This document shows, piece after piece, positions 46,169-49,805 of a DNA stretch of 49,805 nt. The notes below the pieces were generated by a model. It did no database searches and was not told the origin of the DNA. It saw nothing but the letters and a program-made list of their open reading frames with translations. The position numbers were made by a program, and so were the translations under genes. Positions within the stretch are counted from its first letter, which is position 1. Each line of letters begins with the position of its first letter. The DNA comes from Verrucomicrobiota bacterium. Lineage in GTDB: Bacteria; Verrucomicrobiota; Verrucomicrobiia; Verrucomicrobiales; Akkermansiaceae. Location: positions 1 to 49,805 of the forward strand of contig JAPLUI010000126.1 in the NCBI GenBank assembly GCA_026397725.1. Reading direction: 5' to 3'.

Positions 46169-47200
46169 TCATTTCTCCGCATTGAAGGCGCGCAGCTCGC
46201 ACAGGTGGTTGTGGCCGTTGGTGGTGTTGCCAAACATGTTGATGCGGATGAATTGCGCGTCGACCGGGGCGAACTCGTGCACGTAGGCGCCCTCGGCCGG
46301 TTTGGCGTTCTGCTTCATGTCGACGACTTGCTGCCACTCGCCGTCCTTGCCGGTCATCGAGACTTCGACGTTATAGCGGTAGGCGCGGCCATCGCCCCAC
46401 CAGCAGCACACTTCCAATTTGTTGATCTTGGCGGCTTTGGGCAGTTTGACCTTGACCCACGCCGGTTGTGCGATGCCGTTCCAGTGGGAGTTGGGATCGG
46501 CGTAGCCGTCGGTGATGAACTTCTTGTCGCCGGCCCCGGTGTTAGAGACGATGACTTCCACCCCCGGGTCGGTGAGCAGGTTGCGCCTGAAGCCATCGTC
46601 GCCGAAGCCGGCGGTGAGCACCTCGCCGAGTTGCTGGCCGGCGGCGTCCACCATTCGCGCGAACACGGTGGTGGTCGTGGTAAAGGTCAGCGGGCCGGTA
46701 TAGGGTTTCTCTTCGGCGGTGGGGAGGTTAAGCCGATAGAGGAGCTTGTCATCCGGGGTATCGGCAACCACCAGCAGCGGCAGGCTGAGCTTGCCACCCT
46801 CGTTCGCCAGCGCCTGAAGCAGGGTCACCGTCCCAAACGCTGTGGCCGCGTAGTTCGCGCCGCTGACGACTGCGCTCTTATCGATTAACAGCGCATACGC
46901 CTCGCCTTTGAGTTGGGGATCGAGTTTCAGGACGATATCGCCGGCGGCGGCTTCCCCCTGCACGGCGGCCAACTGCCGTCCGGTGGTCTGGAGGATTTCC
47001 CCGGCCAGCACATTGGCCAGCGGCAGCAAGGCCGCGTCGCCCGCCACCACCCGGCTGTTGGCGGTCAGTTCAAGCGCACCGCCCTTGACCTCCACGGTCT
47101 TGGGCCAGGGAACCAGGTCGAGCGCCGCGCTGGCAGTGTTGCCTAACGGGCCGCCAAGCACGCTGAGCCAGACGGCGGTGCACAACGGGATACGGGACAT
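46169..47200 (-). CDS. GH20-type protein without catalytic barrel (in-frame deletion), with F5/8 domain
   Basis: The 343-residue open frame begins with a signal peptide (MSRIPLCTAVWLSVLGG) and a full GH20 N-terminal domain (LDLVPWPKTVEVKGG to LLQAL, then LPLLVVADTPD ending at residue 150). GH20 proteins then enter the barrel. Here residue 151 jumps to chitobiase C-like sequence (DKLLYRLNLPTAEEKPYTGP) and an F5/8 domain (GDDGFRRNLLTDPGVEV, KINKLEVCCWW). About 350-400 residues, including the Asp-Glu pair, are missing, so it cannot be a hexosaminidase. It may still bind sugar. The join is near 46750. Its F5/8 domain is nearly identical in DNA to that of the gene at the right edge. Confidence 0.82.
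   Translation of the reverse strand: MSRIPLCTAVWLSVLGGPLGNTASAALDLVPWPKTVEVKGGALELTANSRVVAGDAALLPLANVLAGEILQTTGRQLAAVQGEAAAGDIVLKLDPQLKGEAYALLIDKSAVVSGANYAATAFGTVTLLQALANEGGKLSLPLLVVADTPDDKLLYRLNLPTAEEKPYTGPLTFTTTTTVFARMVDAAGQQLGEVLTAGFGDDGFRRNLLTDPGVEVIVSNTGAGDKKFITDGYADPNSHWNGIAQPAWVKVKLPKAAKINKLEVCCWWGDGRAYRYNVEVSMTGKDGEWQQVVDMKQNAKPAEGAYVHEFAPVDAQFIRINMFGNTTNGHNHLCELRAFNAEK
46235..46389. repeat. 155-bp direct repeat, copy 1 (F5/8 domain of the barrel-less GH20 gene)
   Basis: This stretch and 48821-48975 agree at about 150 of 155 bases by eye. It encodes the AYVHEFAPVDAQFIRINM part of the discoidin domain and the strand before it. Confidence 0.85.
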
Positions 47201-47282
47201 GGGGATTGGGGATTGAGGATCGAGGATTGAAGGGGACGGATTCTAACAAAACTGGCACGGCGGGCGTGATGCCGGGGAGTTG

Positions 47283-48707
47283 TTATTTGGTGGCGGCCGC
47301 AGCGGGCACGGAGTACTCGATGTTGTCCAAGGGTTTGCCGGCGGCATCGGTGAGGCGCAGCTCGACACTCCAGTCGGACCAATCCTTGGCGCCGGAGTTA
47401 ACCACCTTGACGACAAACAGGTTGTCACCCTGCATGAGTTGGACGTCCGCCTTGTCCTGGTCGAGGCCGTAACCGCACGCGACGGGGGAATTGACGATCT
47501 GCTTGCCATTGTGCCAGACCTTGCAGGCCGAGGCGGCGCCGAGGCGCACCTGCGCGGCTCCGGCCGCCGGCGCTTTGGCCAGCACCGCAGCATAGGCCAC
47601 CTGCCGCTGCATTGGATAGTAAACACCCGCCAAGTTGAGGAATAAACCCACCCGGTCGGTTTTCCGCCAGGTCTGGCCAGCGTCCTGCTTGCCAAGGGCC
47701 GGTTGCGGGTCCGCCTCGTTGATGAAGGCGGTGGCGAACCCGTTCTGGTCCTTGCCGGTGCCGTCGAAGGGGCCCAGCAGGGCAAACTGCGGACAGAGCT
47801 TCAGGTCGGCCAGCCATGGGCTGTCGCGCGGGTGGGTGAGCGTCATGTCGCGCCACATTTTCCTCGTTAGATGCAGCTTCATGATATGGCGATACCAATC
47901 GTAGAGGCTGTCATGGCCGGGTTTGGGTTGCCAGCACTTCGGGCCGCAGTCGCCGCCGGAGTCGGAATTGGGCAGGACGGCGTCGGGATACTTATGGTGC
48001 CACTCGAGGGTCATTTCCAGACTGTGGAGCCACTCATGGACCTGGACCTCGGCATCGCCGCAGGTGCCGCCATCGCCGTTATCGTTGAAACCGACGTAGC
48101 CGGCACCCTTGCACACCGAACCTAACGTGTCGGCCCAGCAATTGCAGTCGAAGCCCGTGGACAACGCATAGCATGAGACCAAGTCCGCCTCGCCCGGCTT
48201 CAGGTCCTTGAAATACGGAGTGCATTCCTCCGGGCCCGCGACGCCGCTGAACTTGGTCAACGGCTCGTCGATGATGGTGGTTTTACAATCCAAGCGGCAC
48301 TGGCCATGGCTGGCCTTCCACACTTCATCGGCCCAAACGGCATTGACCTTGTCGACGTCCTGGAGCTGTTTGTCGTTGTAGGTGTTCTTGCGCTCGCCCA
48401 CCTGGATGGTGCGGAACGCGAAGGTGCGCACATGATACACGGCGGCCTTGGCCGGATCGGTGTTAGGTGCGACCTTGGGCCGCAGCTCCTCGAACTTGCG
48501 GCGCAGTTGCACATATTCCTCCGGGGTGCACACCGTGGAATCATAGACGTTCTCATAGTGCCGCAGGGCGGCGTCCCAAGCACCGGCCTGCTCGGCCGCC
48601 ACCGCCGCCGCACGCTCGGCCGTGGCGTCCATTGCAGGTGCCCCCCCCGCCAGCGGGGCCGCCCAAGGCACCGCGCAGCAGATGACAAATCCCAGTTGCT
48701 TCAACAT
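47283..48707 (-). CDS. Secreted HExxH metallopeptidase-like protein with C-terminal sandwich
   Basis: The protein has 474 residues with a signal peptide (MLKQLGFVICCAVPWAAPLA). The middle region carries VQVHEWLHSLEM with H224, E225 and H228, a zinc-type HExxH motif. Many cysteines surround it (CNCWADTLGSVCKGAG, GTCGDAE, GGDCGPKCWQ), probably as disulfides. After about residue 310 a PA14-like jelly-roll follows (FALLGPFDGTGKDQNGF, then KVWHNGKQIVNSP and NLFVVKVVNSG), similar in style to the ends of the 31913 and 34203 proteins. The N-terminal part (AWDAALRHYENVYDS) is helical. The family is not recognised. With the 44794 protein it makes two different HExxH proteins in one glycan-degrading cluster. 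Confidence 0.7.
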   Translation of the reverse strand: MLKQLGFVICCAVPWAAPLAGGAPAMDATAERAAAVAAEQAGAWDAALRHYENVYDSTVCTPEEYVQLRRKFEELRPKVAPNTDPAKAAVYHVRTFAFRTIQVGERKNTYNDKQLQDVDKVNAVWADEVWKASHGQCRLDCKTTIIDEPLTKFSGVAGPEECTPYFKDLKPGEADLVSCYALSTGFDCNCWADTLGSVCKGAGYVGFNDNGDGGTCGDAEVQVHEWLHSLEMTLEWHHKYPDAVLPNSDSGGDCGPKCWQPKPGHDSLYDWYRHIMKLHLTRKMWRDMTLTHPRDSPWLADLKLCPQFALLGPFDGTGKDQNGFATAFINEADPQPALGKQDAGQTWRKTDRVGLFLNLAGVYYPMQRQVAYAAVLAKAPAAGAAQVRLGAASACKVWHNGKQIVNSPVACGYGLDQDKADVQLMQGDNLFVVKVVNSGAKDWSDWSVELRLTDAAGKPLDNIEYSVPAAAATK

Positions 48708-48754
48708 ATCGTTTTTTACGTTTGAATGATCCGAATCCTGTTAGCTCAGCGCCT

Positions 48755-49805
48755 TTATTTCACCGTCGCGTAGGCCCTGACCTCACTCAGGTGGTTGTGA
48801 TCGTTGTCCGTGTTCCCGAGCATGTTGATGCGGATGAATTGCGCGTCGACCGGGGCGAACTCGTGCACGTAGGCACCTTCAGACGGTTTGGCGTTCTGCT
48901 TCATGTCGACGACTTGCTGCCACTCGCCATCCTTGCCGGTCATCGAGACTTCGACGTTATAGCGGTAGGCGCGGCTGCTGCCATAGCCCCACCAGCAGGA
49001 CACATCCAGCTTGTTAATCCTGGCGGCTTTGGGCAGTTTGAATTGCGCCCACGCCGGCTGGCCGACGCCGTTCCAGTGGGAGCCGGGGTCGAGGTAGCCG
49101 TCGTTGATGTTCTTCTTGTCGCCGGCCGTGGTGTGCGACACGGTGACTTCCACGCCCGGCTCCGTTAGCAGGTTCGGCGTGTAACCGTCATCACCCACAC
49201 TCGTGATGAGCTGATAGCCATCCTTGCCCTTGCCGACCCAGAAGGAGGTGCCATGGTCGATGGTGATCGGGCCGGTGTATTCCAGGTCCGGCGTGGGCGG
49301 TTGGGTCTCGGGCGGCGTGGTGCGGTAACGCAGTTTCTCGCCGGTGGGCGTGGAGAACTTCACCACCACCTTTTCGCGGTAGCCTTTGAAGGTGCGCCCC
49401 CGGGACCGTCCCAGGGAGTCGAATTTCTCGTCCGCGCCCTCGATGGTCATCTGGATGGGCATGTGGACGAAGCTGTTGAGGAACTCGCCGCCGACCGGCT
49501 TGCCTGCGGCGTCGAAGCACTGCACGCGGAGGCCGCAAGTGTTCGTGAAGACCAGCGGGGCATCGTAGGGTTTGCTCTTGGGGTTGGTGGGTCCCGGCAG
49601 GCTGCCATCCTCCGTGAAGTAAGCCTTCACGCCCGCCTCATGGGGCTTCATCGTGATGGTCAGCTTGTCGCCAAAACAAGCCTTGTCGGGCTGCGGCCAG
49701 CCCGGGGGCAGGACCGCAGTGTCTAGCAGGCCGTCGATGGCAAGGCCGGCGGGACACAGGATGGCCTGGAGCCGTGCCATGGTCGGCTTGAGGCGCTGGC
49801 TGAAG
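48755..49805 (-). CDS. C-terminal part of a GH20-type protein with F5/8 domain (partial, runs off right edge)
   Basis: The frame is open to the window edge, beginning FSQRLKPTMARLQAILCPAG, which fits the last helix of a GH20 barrel and the linker after it. Two beta segments of chitobiase C type follow (VKAYFTEDGSLPGPTNPKSK and LRYRTTPPETQPPTPDLEYT), then an F5/8 domain (NLLTEPGVEV, DPGSHWNGVGQPAWAQ, KINDGY-like NINDGY) that ends at 48755. The catalytic part lies outside the window, so it cannot be judged. An F5/8 stretch of 155 bp is nearly identical to that of the barrel-less gene at 46169. Confidence 0.75.
   Translation of the reverse strand, partial: FSQRLKPTMARLQAILCPAGLAIDGLLDTAVLPPGWPQPDKACFGDKLTITMKPHEAGVKAYFTEDGSLPGPTNPKSKPYDAPLVFTNTCGLRVQCFDAAGKPVGGEFLNSFVHMPIQMTIEGADEKFDSLGRSRGRTFKGYREKVVVKFSTPTGEKLRYRTTPPETQPPTPDLEYTGPITIDHGTSFWVGKGKDGYQLITSVGDDGYTPNLLTEPGVEVTVSHTTAGDKKNINDGYLDPGSHWNGVGQPAWAQFKLPKAARINKLDVSCWWGYGSSRAYRYNVEVSMTGKDGEWQQVVDMKQNAKPSEGAYVHEFAPVDAQFIRINMLGNTDNDHNHLSEVRAYATVK
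48821..48975. repeat. 155-bp direct repeat, copy 2
   Basis: Partner of 46235-46389 in the same orientation, about 2.6 kb away, with about five mismatches. Recombination between the copies would remove the metallopeptidase-like gene between them. Confidence 0.85.

Noticed and set aside
1..49805. GTTAG as the product of deamination of methylated GTCAG
   Set aside because: GTCAG/CTGAC is still frequent (about 16 in the first 10 kb by eye), so there is no obvious depletion of the source word.

Overview
The window looks like part of a Verrucomicrobiota-type chromosome or a close PVC relative. The evidence is a GC-rich composition, very few clear Shine-Dalgarno sites, many large secreted glycosidase-like proteins, Tat-exported Gfo/Idh/MocA and GH42-type proteins, an IS1380-type element, and the leftover N-terminus of a zinc-ribbon Ser/Thr kinase. 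No rRNA, tRNA or CRISPR was seen. The taxon is an inference from gene style only.

Layout. (1) 1-596: the start of a secreted protein that runs off the left edge. (2) 674-18222: ten consecutive minus-strand genes, closely packed in places. They are a Gfo/Idh/MocA oxidoreductase, an (alpha/alpha)6-type secreted protein and its broken paralogue, a broken DUF5703-type gene, a GH2 gene without its catalytic barrel, a GH95-like enzyme, a shortened glycosidase-like gene, and a tandem pair of near-duplicate secreted proteins (13950-18222). (3) 18422-22350: a plus-strand GH20 hexosaminidase and a GH32/GH43-type propeller protein, then a URO-D-like fragment. (4) 22565-27917: a head-to-head pair (GH2 and a TIM-barrel glycosidase-like protein) that share one N-terminal module. 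(5) 28012-37390: three GH20-type genes, an intact IS1380-type insertion with 5-bp target duplications at the stop codon of one of them, and a leucine-rich-repeat protein. (6) 37442-42279: GH29 fucosidase, GH42-like enzyme, and a stand-alone copy of the shared module. (7) 42280-43679: a gene-poor stretch with gene remnants. (8) 43680-49805: an orphan sugar-binding protein, an alpha-mannosidase stub, two HExxH metallopeptidase-like proteins, a GH20 gene without its catalytic barrel, and a GH20-type C-terminus at the right edge.

Together the intact genes would remove N-acetylhexosamine, fucose, galactose and related sugars from a complex glycan outside the cytoplasm. With the peptidase-like proteins, a glycoprotein or mucin-like substrate is plausible but inferred. 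No sulfatase, SusC/SusD pair or complete ABC transporter is present.

Two unusual features stand out. First, several genes keep both ends but have lost the middle, usually the catalytic core, in frame or with a frameshift. Second, the pentamer GTTAG/CTAAC is far commoner than the other NTTAG words (about 64 against 14 by hand count), on both strands and in all reading frames.
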